64,000 bases of DNA from Streptomyces sp. NBC_01288 (GTDB taxonomy: Bacteria > Actinomycetota > Actinomycetes > Streptomycetales > Streptomycetaceae). The notes below the pieces were generated by a model that was not told the DNA's origin, searched no databases, and worked only from the letters and a program-made list of their open reading frames with translations. Both the position numbers and the translations under genes were made by a program. The DNA is taken from assembly GCF_035982055.1 (NCBI RefSeq), contig NZ_CP108427.1:2542001-2606000 (forward strand), in the 5' to 3' direction. Below are positions 1 to 20,945 of this stretch, one piece after another; within the stretch, counting starts at the first letter, position 1, and each line of letters opens with the position of its first letter.

Positions 1-13190
<13,190 letters not shown>

Positions 13191-13208
13191 CAGAGGCGAT
13201 CCGCTGCG

Positions 13209-13574
13209 TCAGTGCTTTCCGCCGTGCGAACCACCATCGGTGTCGCCCGTGTTGATGTCGGAGTCGTGGATGGCGCCCAGTACGCCGTTCTGGGTGCCCA
13301 GCACGCTCTTGAGGTTGGTGAGGGTGCCGTCGCCGATGCTGACGATCGCCTCGGAGAGGGACGAGCCGGTCTTGATGGAGCCCTCCCGTTGTTCCTTCTC
13401 CTGCGGCAGCATCTGCTCGGCGTAGCTGTCGTCGTGTCCGGGCCAGCCGGAGGTGGACGACACGTCCGTGATGAACTCGTTGATCATCTCATTGGCCAGC
13501 CGGCTGATCTGCTCGATCTGCCGGGTGCCGGCGACGAGCGCGGGCGGGCTGGCGGAGTAGGCGTTCGACGACAT
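13209..13574 (-). CDS. Small WXG100-like protein (WPG motif), putative T7SS partner
   Basis: 121 residues. The start is the ATG at 13574, preceded by GGAGGA; the upstream in-frame Met at 13664 lies inside the preceding gene. A Trp-Pro-Gly motif sits at residues 44-46, the place where WXG100 proteins carry their WxG turn, between two predicted helices (about 10-38 and 55-80). The tail is Gly/Asp/His-rich. It lies 7 bp after the YbaB-like gene and 18 bp before the giant effector gene. In other T7SS loci, small WXG/LXG-associated helical proteins encoded directly upstream of large effectors help target them, so this is a candidate partner of the giant protein. The function is inferred from motif and position only. 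Confidence 0.7.
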   Translation of the reverse strand: MSSNAYSASPPALVAGTRQIEQISRLANEMINEFITDVSSTSGWPGHDDSYAEQMLPQEKEQREGSIKTGSSLSEAIVSIGDGTLTNLKSVLGTQNGVLGAIHDSDINTGDTDGGSHGGKH

Positions 13575-13581
13575 CGTCTTC

Positions 13582-14031
13582 TCAGTCCTCCGGGTCTTCG
13601 CTGATCTCGTCGCGGAGCCGGCCGGCCCCGCGCCGTCGGCCGCCCTTGGGGCCCTCCAGGACACCGGGCCCGAAGATCTTGTTCCAGTCCACGTCGAAGC
13701 CGGTGATCTCGGGTGCCTCGGGGTTGGCCTTGGTGAAGGGCTCGAAGGTGGCCATGACGTGCCGGGCCATCCGCGCCCGCGCCTCCTGCACCGCCTCCAG
13801 CACGCTCGCGGCGAGCTGACCGGCGGGCATCGTGCGGTACTTGTCGTCCAGGAAGGTCAGCGCGCGCAGGTCGCCCTGCGCGGAGACGGTCACCTCGACC
13901 GCGCGGTCCGCGGAGCGCACCGTGCTCTCGGCATGGGCGAGTTCGCCCTCGGCGCGGGCCACCGCGGCCTCGGTGGCCTCCAGTTCGGCGACCGCCTTGG
14001 CCAGCCGCTGCTCGATCGACTCGCTGTTCAT
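13582..14031 (-). CDS. YbaB/EbfC family protein, EspL-like
   Basis: 149 residues from the ATG at 14031, overlapping the stop of the AAWKG gene by ATGA, so probably translationally coupled. The N-terminal ~45 residues are a charged helix rich in Ala/Glu. The centre has the YbaB pattern (VTVSAQGDLRALTF, then a GQLAASVLEAVQEAR helix). The C-terminus is basic (KGGRRRGAGRLR) followed by an acidic tail. YbaB/EbfC proteins are small dimeric nucleoid-associated proteins, but mycobacterial EspL, of the same fold, works in ESX-1 secretion. Placement inside an esx operon favours an EspL-like chaperone or stability role over DNA binding; the sequence cannot decide between them. Confidence 0.8.
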   Translation of the reverse strand: MNSESIEQRLAKAVAELEATEAAVARAEGELAHAESTVRSADRAVEVTVSAQGDLRALTFLDDKYRTMPAGQLAASVLEAVQEARARMARHVMATFEPFTKANPEAPEITGFDVDWNKIFGPGVLEGPKGGRRRGAGRLRDEISEDPED

Positions 14032-17000
14032 CGGCCGATCACCGCCGGTGAACCGCCCTCGTCGGTGCCCCAGACGTCCTCGTCCTCGGTGAGCCACGCG
14101 TCGCGGGCGCGGTCGCCGCTCTCGGTGGAACGGCCGTTCTGTCCGGCGCCGTTGCCGCCGGGCCCGCCCACCGGGTAGGGGGCGCTGGACGTGGTGGGCC
14201 GGGTGTACACGACGTCCTCGTCCTCGTCCACGTTCGCCGCCCGGTTGGTCCGGCCGCGCCGGGTGGCGCCGTTGGACGGGTCGGTGAGGACGGCCCGGGT
14301 GCGCTCGCTGGTGCCGCCCTGTCCGCCGCCTCCGCCGCCGCCCATACCGCCCATACCGCCGCCGCCCATGCCGCCCATGCCCATCGGGTTGAGCGGGGTG
14401 CCGCTCGACGCCTGGGCCGGGGTGGAGGCGTCGAGCGCGGCGGTGTCGAGGGCGTCGGAGCGCAGCGCGCCGCCGGTGTAGGGGGTGCTGTCGTAGTCGT
14501 CGTAGCCGCCGTCGAGGCCCGAATCCAGGCCGCCACCGGTCGTGTTGAGGCTGCCGCTGCTGAGGCCACCGCTGTTGAGGCCGCTCGTGTTCAGGCCGCT
14601 CGTGTCGAGGCTGCTGCCGTTGTTCAGCCCGCTCGTGTCGATGCCGCTGGTGTCGATGCCGTTGCCGTTGAGGCCGCTGGTGTCGATCGAGGACGAGGGG
14701 AGGTCGGTGCCGTCGATGTCGGTGGTGGTCGTGTGGCCCGACGGGTCGGTGGTGGTGAGCTGGCCCGTGTCCGGATTGAGGGTCTGGGTGGAGCCGTCCG
14801 GGAACTTCGTGGTCAGCGTGCCGTTGTCGTTCAGCGTGGTGGTCGAGCCGTCCGGGTTGGTGAAGGAGTCGCCCGGGTTGAGATGCGAGGTGGTGACGTG
14901 CCCCGAGGGGTCGGTGACGGTGACCTGGCCCGTGTCCGGGTTGAGCGTCTCGGTGGAGCCGTCCGGGAACTTCGTGGTCAGCGTGCCGTCGGAGTTGAGC
15001 TGGGCCGTCGAACCGTCCGGGGTGGTGAAGGAGCCGTCGGTCGGGTTGAGCGTCGACGTGCTGACGGTGCCGTCCGGGTTCGTGGTGGTGACCTGGCCGG
15101 TGTCCGGGTTGAGGGTCTGGCTCGTGCCGTCCGGGAACTTGGTGGTGAGCGTGCCGTCGTCGTTGAGCGTGGTGGTCGAGCCGTCCGGGTTGGTGATGGT
15201 GCTGCCCGGGTTGAGTTGGGAGACCGAGGTGGTGCCGTCCGGGTTGGTGGTGGTGACCAGGCCGGTCGACGGGTCGATGGTCTGGGTGGAGCCGTCCGGG
15301 AACGTCGTGGTGAGGCTGCCGTCGCCGTTGAGCTGAGTGGTGCCCCCGGTCGGGGAGTTGAGCGTGGTCGAGCCGTCCTTGGTGGAGTCGTTGCCGGAGT
15401 TCAGGAGCGAAGGGCCGAGGGTGTTCAGCGCGGCGTTGGCGAGGTTGCTCGGGTCGTTGCCGTTCGTACCGTCGTTGTTCAGCAGGCTGTCGTTGCCGAG
15501 GTTGTTGAGGTCGTCGAGCCCGCTGCCGACGTTGTTCAGGCTGTTGCCGAGATCGTCGTTCAGGTTGTTGAGGCTCGAATTCAGGCCGTCGCCGATGTTG
15601 TTGAGGCTGTCGTTCAGGTTGGTGTTGAGGTTCGTGCCGAGGTTGTTGAGGCCGTCGCCGATGTTGTTCAGGTTGTCGTTCAGGCCGTCGTTCAGGTTGT
15701 TGAGGTTGTCCCCCAGGTTGTTGAGGTTGTCGTTCACGTTGTCGTTGAGGTTGTTGAGGTTGTCGCCGAGGTTGTTGACGTTGTTCCCGAGGTTGTTCAG
15801 GTTCTCGTTGAGCTTGTCGTTGTTCTCCTTCGCCTCGTCCTCGGCGATCTCGTTCTCCTCCTTCTGGAGGACCTCGGAGAGCGTCTCGTTGTTCTTGTTC
15901 GTGACCTCGTTGGCGAAGGCGTCCTCGACGTCCGCCCAGGCGTTCTTCACGGCGCTGAGCGCGTCGATGGACGGCTGCTTGAGCTTGGAGTCCGCGTGGT
16001 CCGACCAGCTCTTGACGGCGGCGTCGGCGACCTTCTGCCAGGTGGTGTGCTGGGTCAGGTCGCCGTACTCGGGGACGCTCTGCTTGAACCCGGCGTCGGT
16101 GGAGTAGGTGGTGGAGGTGGAGGTTCCGTACTGGCTGCTGGTGGTACTCGACTTCGTCAGCACGTGGTTGATGTTGTTGTTGATGACCCACTGACTGATC
16201 TCGTCGAGGATCTTCTTCGCGTGGTAGTGCGGGTCGTGCTGGCCGTCCGACGCCCAGTCGGTCCACGCGGCCTGAAGGTTGGTGATCGCGTCCTTCAGGG
16301 CCAGTTGGGCCGCGGCCAGCGCGTCGCTCAGCTTCGACTTCGGGACGGTGCCGCCGAGGGTGGTGTTGGTCGCCGTGTAGTCACGGCCGCCCAACTGGGA
16401 GACGTAGCCGTCGTAGTTGGTCTTCAGCTCGTTCAGCAGATGCCAGAAGAGGCTGGCCGCCTTGCCCTTCCAGGCCGCCTGGTCCTCGCCGAGCGAGGTC
16501 ATCCACTTGTTGACGATGTCCGAGTGGTCCTTGAAGAACTGCACCACCCGGTCGAAGGACTGTCCGGTGGTCTCGAAGGAGAGCATGTCGACGGCGTTGG
16601 CGTCGATGACGGACAGTCCGCTGTACTCGAAGCCCTGCGTCGAGTACGGCGAGGCCAGGATGTGGTCGAGGACCAGCTTGCTGCCCGAGATGTACTGCGC
16701 CATCGGCCCCGAGTCCCACTGGACGTGTGAGTACGAGCCCTCGAACGCACCGCCGCCGGTCACCTCGCCGCCGCTCCAGAGCGTGGCGCGGCCGTTCCCG
16801 TCGACGGTGACGCCGATCATCACGATCCGGGCCTTCTTCATCGACACGCTGTTGTGCGCGCCGTCCCCGCCGGCGTCGTAGAAGGCCAGGTCGTAGTCCT
16901 CGCCCTTGTTGACCTGCCAGCCGCCGATCGCCGAGTAGTCGGCCGCGGTCACCGACCTCATGCTCATGCCCTGGATGTCCATCCGGAACAGCTTGAGGTT

Positions 17001-17144
17001 GGCGAAGCCGTCGCTGGACGAGCTGCTCAGCTTGTCGAACAGCGTGGACCGGGCCGGGAGCGTGTAGCCGGTGAAGTCGGTGACGGCCTGGGCGAAGTAG
17101 TCGTCCGGGTCGTAGTTGGCGGTCCCGGTGGTGGTTTCGGCCAT
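14028..17144 (-). CDS. AAWKG-family large T7SS-associated protein with Asn-rich and NPDG repeats
   Basis: 1,038 residues, ATG at 17144. Residues 1-440 are a folded, helix-rich part including the AAWKG motif (223-227; Trp225). Residues about 445-550 are an Asn/Leu-rich coiled repeat built from LNNLGDN-type heptads with four-residue inserts. Residues about 598-815 hold roughly 55-residue repeats with FPDGST, LNPDTGQ and NPDGSTTTLN motifs. Then come DTSGLN-type repeats (815-868), a Gly/Met-rich stretch (918-941) and a charged C-terminus ending with a WLTEDEDVWGTDEG motif. There is no signal peptide. The AAWKG family name is recalled from Streptomyces annotation; its function is unknown. Its place between esxBA and the effector gene suggests it is a T7SS substrate or extracellular scaffold, loosely like the large Esp/PPE substrates of mycobacteria. 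Confidence 0.8.
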   Translation of the reverse strand: MAETTTGTANYDPDDYFAQAVTDFTGYTLPARSTLFDKLSSSSSDGFANLKLFRMDIQGMSMRSVTAADYSAIGGWQVNKGEDYDLAFYDAGGDGAHNSVSMKKARIVMIGVTVDGNGRATLWSGGEVTGGGAFEGSYSHVQWDSGPMAQYISGSKLVLDHILASPYSTQGFEYSGLSVIDANAVDMLSFETTGQSFDRVVQFFKDHSDIVNKWMTSLGEDQAAWKGKAASLFWHLLNELKTNYDGYVSQLGGRDYTATNTTLGGTVPKSKLSDALAAAQLALKDAITNLQAAWTDWASDGQHDPHYHAKKILDEISQWVINNNINHVLTKSSTTSSQYGTSTSTTYSTDAGFKQSVPEYGDLTQHTTWQKVADAAVKSWSDHADSKLKQPSIDALSAVKNAWADVEDAFANEVTNKNNETLSEVLQKEENEIAEDEAKENNDKLNENLNNLGNNVNNLGDNLNNLNDNVNDNLNNLGDNLNNLNDGLNDNLNNIGDGLNNLGTNLNTNLNDSLNNIGDGLNSSLNNLNDDLGNSLNNVGSGLDDLNNLGNDSLLNNDGTNGNDPSNLANAALNTLGPSLLNSGNDSTKDGSTTLNSPTGGTTQLNGDGSLTTTFPDGSTQTIDPSTGLVTTTNPDGTTSVSQLNPGSTITNPDGSTTTLNDDGTLTTKFPDGTSQTLNPDTGQVTTTNPDGTVSTSTLNPTDGSFTTPDGSTAQLNSDGTLTTKFPDGSTETLNPDTGQVTVTDPSGHVTTSHLNPGDSFTNPDGSTTTLNDNGTLTTKFPDGSTQTLNPDTGQLTTTDPSGHTTTTDIDGTDLPSSSIDTSGLNGNGIDTSGIDTSGLNNGSSLDTSGLNTSGLNSGGLSSGSLNTTGGGLDSGLDGGYDDYDSTPYTGGALRSDALDTAALDASTPAQASSGTPLNPMGMGGMGGGGMGGMGGGGGGGQGGTSERTRAVLTDPSNGATRRGRTNRAANVDEDEDVVYTRPTTSSAPYPVGGPGGNGAGQNGRSTESGDRARDAWLTEDEDVWGTDEGGSPAVIGR

Positions 17145-17246
17145 GGGGCGGACTCCGCTGCGAAGGAGGAGGAGGGGGACTGGGTGGGGGGGGTCCAGGG
17201 TGCGGGGCCCGGTGCTCGGCGGGAGCAGGCGGGCCGCGCTCCGGCC

Positions 17247-17696
17247 TCAGGAGGTCTTCGAGTCGCTGCCGCTCATGTCGCCGTCGACGGTGTCGAAGAT
17301 GTCCAGCAGCTTCTCGCCGTCGATCGAGTCGAGACTGTCGCCCTGCGTCTTGAGCAGGGTGGTGATCGTCTCGTCCAGCGCGTCGTCGATGTCGTCGAAG
17401 AGCGTCTTCTGACCGGTGAGGATCTTGTCCAGGCCGGTCGCCTGCGTCTTGAGCGCCTCGACGAGCGTGGCCCCGCCGACCGGGTCCGAGCTGTCGCCGC
17501 CGTTCATCAGGCCGATGCGCAGGATCTTGGCGAGGCCCTGGGCGGAGCCGGCGCCGGTCTCGGCGATCAGGTTCTTCAGGGACCGGACGCCCGCGTTGTC
17601 CTTGCGGATGGCCAGCAGATCGCTGATGAAGTCGGCGACGTCGTTGTTCTTGAAGTTCTTCAACGCGGTCGAGTCGAGATGGGTCAGATCTGCCAT
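17247..17696 (-). CDS. Type VII secretion system-associated protein
   Basis: 149 residues, ATG at 17696 with GGAGG five bases upstream. The protein is acidic and mostly helical, starts MADLTHLDSTALKNFKNND, and carries a GSAQGLAKILRIG segment and a Ser/Asp-rich tail. It has no signal peptide or membrane helix. It matches the family that public Streptomyces annotation calls type VII secretion system-associated protein (from memory). It lies between esxA and the AAWKG gene in the same orientation. A chaperone or substrate role is possible; no motif identifies it. Confidence 0.65.
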   Translation of the reverse strand: MADLTHLDSTALKNFKNNDVADFISDLLAIRKDNAGVRSLKNLIAETGAGSAQGLAKILRIGLMNGGDSSDPVGGATLVEALKTQATGLDKILTGQKTLFDDIDDALDETITTLLKTQGDSLDSIDGEKLLDIFDTVDGDMSGSDSKTS

Positions 17697-17769
17697 GGAT
17701 GCCTCCGCGGGCGGAACGCGCCGGCCCTGGCGTACGGCGCGGCGACGGAACGGGAAGGAGCCTGGACGA

Positions 17770-17802
17770 CCGCACCGACCGCGAGGTGACCGGTCGGTGC
17801 GG
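17770..17802 (-). terminator. 12-bp stem hairpin downstream of esxA
   Basis: CCGCACCGACCG (17770-17781) pairs perfectly with 17791-17802 around a 9-nt loop, 16 bp after the esxA stop. There is no U-tract. It probably acts as a partial terminator or 3' mRNA stabiliser that keeps esxBA transcript above that of the downstream genes. Confidence 0.6.
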
Positions 17803-17817
17803 TGGGGGCCGGCCGGC

Positions 17818-18141
17818 TCAGCGGCCGATGGTGACCTCGGACCACATCTGGCTGAGCGAGTTCTCGCTGTACTTGTAGCTGCTGGAGATCTCGTTGAGGA
17901 GCTGCGAGTGCGAGGTGAGCAGCGTCTCCATGTTCTGCACCGCGCCGTCCCAGGCCGCCTGCTTCTGGCGGTAGGTGTCGGCGTCGTTTCCGTACCACGT
18001 CTTGGACAGCTCGCCGAGTTCCTGCTCAAGGCTGGAGAGCGTCTGGGCGATCGCCTTGGTCTGCGCCACCATGTCGTCCGCGGCGTTCGACATGTGGTTG
18101 TAGCTGACGTAGATGACACCGTCGGACAGGTTGTCTGCCAC
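17818..18141 (-). CDS. esxA: WXG100 protein EsxA
   Basis: 107 residues starting with GTG at 18141 behind GAGAGG. This is a typical ESAT-6-like protein: two helices joined by a Trp-Tyr-Gly turn (residues 49-51), with a C-terminal YKYSE that fits the YxxxD/E export signal. WXG100 proteins form helical dimers exported through the EccC-driven ESX pore. It is 67 bp downstream of esxB; that gap contains a small hairpin (18175-18192, 7-bp stem). The symbol follows the esxBA order known in S. coelicolor (esxB first), so the A/B assignment is by analogy. Confidence 0.88.
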   Translation of the reverse strand: MADNLSDGVIYVSYNHMSNAADDMVAQTKAIAQTLSSLEQELGELSKTWYGNDADTYRQKQAAWDGAVQNMETLLTSHSQLLNEISSSYKYSENSLSQMWSEVTIGR

Positions 18142-18208
18142 AGCTTGCCTCTCTTACGCGATGTGGGGATCGGACGTGACCGCGAGGTCACGGGGAAGCG
18201 GGCGTCGG

Positions 18209-18547
18209 TCAGCCGGCGAGCTGGTCGAAGGCCGACTGCGACGCGTTGTACGCCTGGTTGATGGAGTCGTTCGAGGAACCCTGGGTCTTGTTGTGTTCCA
18301 CGAGGCTCTGGTTCAGCCGGTCGATGACGTCCTCAAGGTTCTTGAGGATGACGTTGCACTGGCCGTCCCACTGCGCGAGGAGCTGGCCGTACTGGCCGCC
18401 GTCGCTGCCCTGGTAGCCGCTGCCCAGGGTGGAACGGGTGCTGTCGACGTCCTGACGGATCTTCACGATGCCGCTGAAAGCGCTCTCCAGGGCCTGGATT
18501 CCGTTCCGGGTCGAACCTTCGCTTGACTGCTGGCCATCTCCAGCCAT
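18209..18547 (-). CDS. esxB: WXG100-like protein EsxB with YQG in place of WXG
   Basis: 112 residues, ATG at 18547 with a GGTGGG ribosome-binding site. The helix-turn-helix pattern and length fit WXG100, but the turn reads Tyr45-Gln-Gly47 instead of Trp-x-Gly, and I see no YxxxD/E at the C-terminus (YNASQ is present instead). It is the first gene of the operon, directly behind the 18591-18620 promoter. It is probably the heterodimer partner of EsxA, with EsxA supplying the WXG turn and export signal. The name is by analogy with S. coelicolor esxBA. Confidence 0.82.
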   Translation of the reverse strand: MAGDGQQSSEGSTRNGIQALESAFSGIVKIRQDVDSTRSTLGSGYQGSDGGQYGQLLAQWDGQCNVILKNLEDVIDRLNQSLVEHNKTQGSSNDSINQAYNASQSAFDQLAG

Positions 18548-18590
18548 CGTCCCACCTTTCGTAAGTCGATCTGAGGTACGAGTGCAACTG

Positions 18591-18620
18591 AGCCTAGATT
18601 GACGGAAGTTGCGCTGACAA
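18591..18620 (-). promoter_or_regulatory. Predicted promoter of the esxBA operon
   Basis: On the minus strand TTGTCA (18620-18615) and TAGGCT (18596-18591) are separated by 18 bp, close to the Streptomyces housekeeping (HrdB-type) consensus. The predicted start lies about 35-45 bp before the esxB ATG. No other strong match is seen in the 221-bp gap between eccB and esxB. Confidence 0.6.
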
Positions 18621-18768
18621 CGAACTGAGGAAGATCTGAGGTTGCCGACCGCTTCCGCTCAAAGGCTTTTACCGGTAAGCAACTTGACCGGAACACGCGG
18701 TTCCGTGGTCGGCGGTTCTGGAATGAATCCAGTTTGGCGTGAACACGATCTCCATCGGCGTGAATCCG

Positions 18769-20337
18769 TCAGTTCCCGGCGCCCGCCGCCGAGTTGAGGG
18801 AGCCGCCCGCCGGGGCCTGTCCGGCGATCGCGGGCAGGCCGGCCTCGATGCCGGAGCGTCCACCGGCACCGGCACCCGCGCCCGTGCCGCACTGCGCCGC
18901 CGCTCCGCCCATGCCCCCGCCCACCGAGCCGGAGTCCGACGAGGCCGCCCTGGCGCTGAGTTCGGGTCCGGTCGGCAGCATCGACAGCAGCGTGGACGGC
19001 ACCTTCACCGGCGTGGCCCCGCCGTAGCCGAGGGCGGCGAGCGCGCCGGCGTCCGGGATGCGGTACTTCACGCCGTCGTCGCCGACCAGGAACGTGGTGT
19101 CGCCGACGGTCTCACCGGCCGCGCCCAACGCCCGTACCAGCGTGCCGTGTCCGGGCCGGGTCACCACCCGGTCCACCGTCACGCAGGCCGCGGTCAGCGC
19201 CGTCGGGTCCGCCTGTGCCGCCGGGTACAGGGCGGTCTCCGCGACCCGTACCGAGGTCACCCGCACCTGTCCGTCGGCCGGGTCGACCTGGGCGCACACC
19301 GACTCCCCCGCCGCCAGCGCCAGTGCGCTCGGCGGAGTGTCCGGCAGCCCGGCGACCGACGGGTCGGTGCCCGCCGATCCCGGTGCCTGGTGGGCGCGCA
19401 GGTCGGACACGTCGATGGTGACGACGTTCGGCGCCCCTCCGTCGTAGGCCTTCTTGCGGGTGTCCGGATCGCCGAGCAGCAGCGCCGACTGGGTGTCCGT
19501 GACCGGGTGCAGGCCGTCCTTCTGAAGGAGGTACTCCTGGTTGCCGGAGCCCGCGACCACGCGGAACACCTGGCCGATCCGGGTGGCCCGGCCGCCGAGT
19601 TCGGGGCCGGTCGTGCCGCGGCCGTCGACCTTCGGGGTGGCCAGGTCGGGGCCGGTCACCAGGGCGTCGAGGAAGGCCGCGGACACCGGGCGGGGGGTCA
19701 CGGGCGCGTAGCCGAGGGACTCCGCGGCGCCCGAGGCCTCGTCCAACTCAAGGCGGCTGCCCTGCCACACCAAGTAGGTGTGTTTGTCAGGGCCCTTGAC
19801 CACCAGCGCCGACTTCGCGCCGACCGGGTCCGTCTCCACCGGGGCTCCCGGCACCAGGGTCGTCTGGCTGCCGGAGCCGGTCGAGCAGACCTCCCACGGC
19901 GAGGACTCCAGGTCACCGGTGCCCGGCACGGAGTCGGGGGCGCCGGTGATGCCGACCGGCCGGCCGACCGGGGTGCCCGCGAGCGACTTCGAGCCGACCG
20001 ACGTGGTCTTCAGGTCGGCGCCGCCGATCAGCACGGCCGACGCGTAGTTGCGCACCGGGCGCAGTCTGCCGTCGGCGTACAGGTAGCGGGCGCCGGTGTC
20101 CTTGTTGACGATCAGGGTGTCGCCGCTGCGCCACGCGTCGTTGCCGCCCGGCTTGAGCAGCCCGAACACCAGCGCCCCGCCGCAGAACAGCACACCGACG
20201 ATCACACCGACGAGGGCGCCCCGGCTGGTGCGGCCCAGTGGGCTCTCCGGTGCGTCCGGGTCGGCCAGCAGCATGCCCGAGGTCAGGCGGCCCATCATGA
20301 ACGTGTGCGCTTGCACCTGGTCGCGCTTCGACCGCAC
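18769..20337 (-). CDS. eccB: T7SS membrane core protein EccB
   Basis: 522 residues from a GTG at 20337 with GGGAGG just upstream. This start gives the EccB-typical N-terminus RSKRDQVQAHTF; longer in-frame starts would run into non-coding tandem repeats. A single transmembrane helix lies at about residues 35-55, followed by a large extracellular domain with repeats such as PVGRPVGI and VCAQVDPADGQ, and a Gly/Ala-rich tail with cysteines. EccB is a core subunit of the ESX membrane complex with EccC, EccD and EccE, and its periplasmic-type domain sits near the mycosin. It is upstream of esxBA in the same orientation. Confidence 0.92.
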   Translation of the reverse strand: MRSKRDQVQAHTFMMGRLTSGMLLADPDAPESPLGRTSRGALVGVIVGVLFCGGALVFGLLKPGGNDAWRSGDTLIVNKDTGARYLYADGRLRPVRNYASAVLIGGADLKTTSVGSKSLAGTPVGRPVGITGAPDSVPGTGDLESSPWEVCSTGSGSQTTLVPGAPVETDPVGAKSALVVKGPDKHTYLVWQGSRLELDEASGAAESLGYAPVTPRPVSAAFLDALVTGPDLATPKVDGRGTTGPELGGRATRIGQVFRVVAGSGNQEYLLQKDGLHPVTDTQSALLLGDPDTRKKAYDGGAPNVVTIDVSDLRAHQAPGSAGTDPSVAGLPDTPPSALALAAGESVCAQVDPADGQVRVTSVRVAETALYPAAQADPTALTAACVTVDRVVTRPGHGTLVRALGAAGETVGDTTFLVGDDGVKYRIPDAGALAALGYGGATPVKVPSTLLSMLPTGPELSARAASSDSGSVGGGMGGAAAQCGTGAGAGAGGRSGIEAGLPAIAGQAPAGGSLNSAAGAGN

Positions 20338-20379
20338 GCTTTCCTCCCGGCTGGTCGTTCGGCTTCTAGTTCGTCCGGC

Positions 20380-20935
20380 TGTGCCCGGACCCTGCTCACG
20401 GACCGACGGACCGATCGGCCCGTGACACCGCGTCCGCTTCCCGCTCTCGTTCGACGTACCCGACCCACGCTCACGGACCGGCGGTTCCCGAACCGGCCCG
20501 AAACGGCGGCCAGTTCGCCCGGTCCTTGTCGCGGACCGGCAGGCAAATCCACCCACACTCCGCATCCAACTCCCGTCCCGGTCCACGGCCCGGACCCCGC
20601 CCGCGGACCAACGGTTCCCGAACCGACCCGAAACCACGGCCAGTTCACCCGACCCACGTCGCGGACCGGCAGGCAAATCCGCCCACACTCCGCTTCCGGC
20701 CCCCGTCTCGCTCTGCGGGCCCGGACCCTGCCCGCGGACCGGCGGCGCCCGGACCGGCCCGGACCGACAGTTCCCAACCAGCCTGCGGCGGCGGCCGGTT
20801 CACCCGACCCTCGTCGCGGACCGGCGGGGGCGAGTACACCAGCGTTCCGCTTCCGGCTCCCGTCCCGGTCCGCGACCGATGGTCGCCAACCGACCCGTGG
20901 CGGGAGCCAGTTCACCCGCTTCTCGTCCGTAGGAC
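20380..20935. repeat. Degenerate ~130-bp tandem repeats between eccB and eccD
   Basis: The 608-bp gap between eccD and eccB (20338-20945) is filled by four to five degenerate copies of one unit. Landmarks: GGTTCCCGAACCGRCCCGAA at 20483 and 20613 (period 130), related copies near 20768 and 20881, and a weaker partial copy near 20390-20480. Shared blocks are GCGGACCGGCAGGCAAATCC, CCGCTTCCGGC and GCCAGTTCACCCG. The period is not a multiple of three and codon use is poor, so it looks non-coding. The eccB promoter must lie within or at the edge of it. Confidence 0.75.
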
Positions 20936-20945
20936 CGGCACGTGG

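Noticed and set aside
13582..16266. An 894-residue open frame that contains the YbaB-like protein as its C-terminus
   Set aside because: The upstream 745 residues are a frame-shifted reading of the AAWKG repeats (His/Pro/Arg/Gln-rich); the YbaB start at 14031 gives the family length and overlaps the AAWKG stop.
20338..20688. Longer EccB start at 20688
   Set aside because: The extra 117 residues translate the non-coding tandem repeats, and a good ribosome-binding site precedes the GTG at 20337.
20483..20935. CRISPR array
   Set aside because: The repeats are long (~130 bp), diverged and lack unique spacers of uniform length; no cas genes are nearby.
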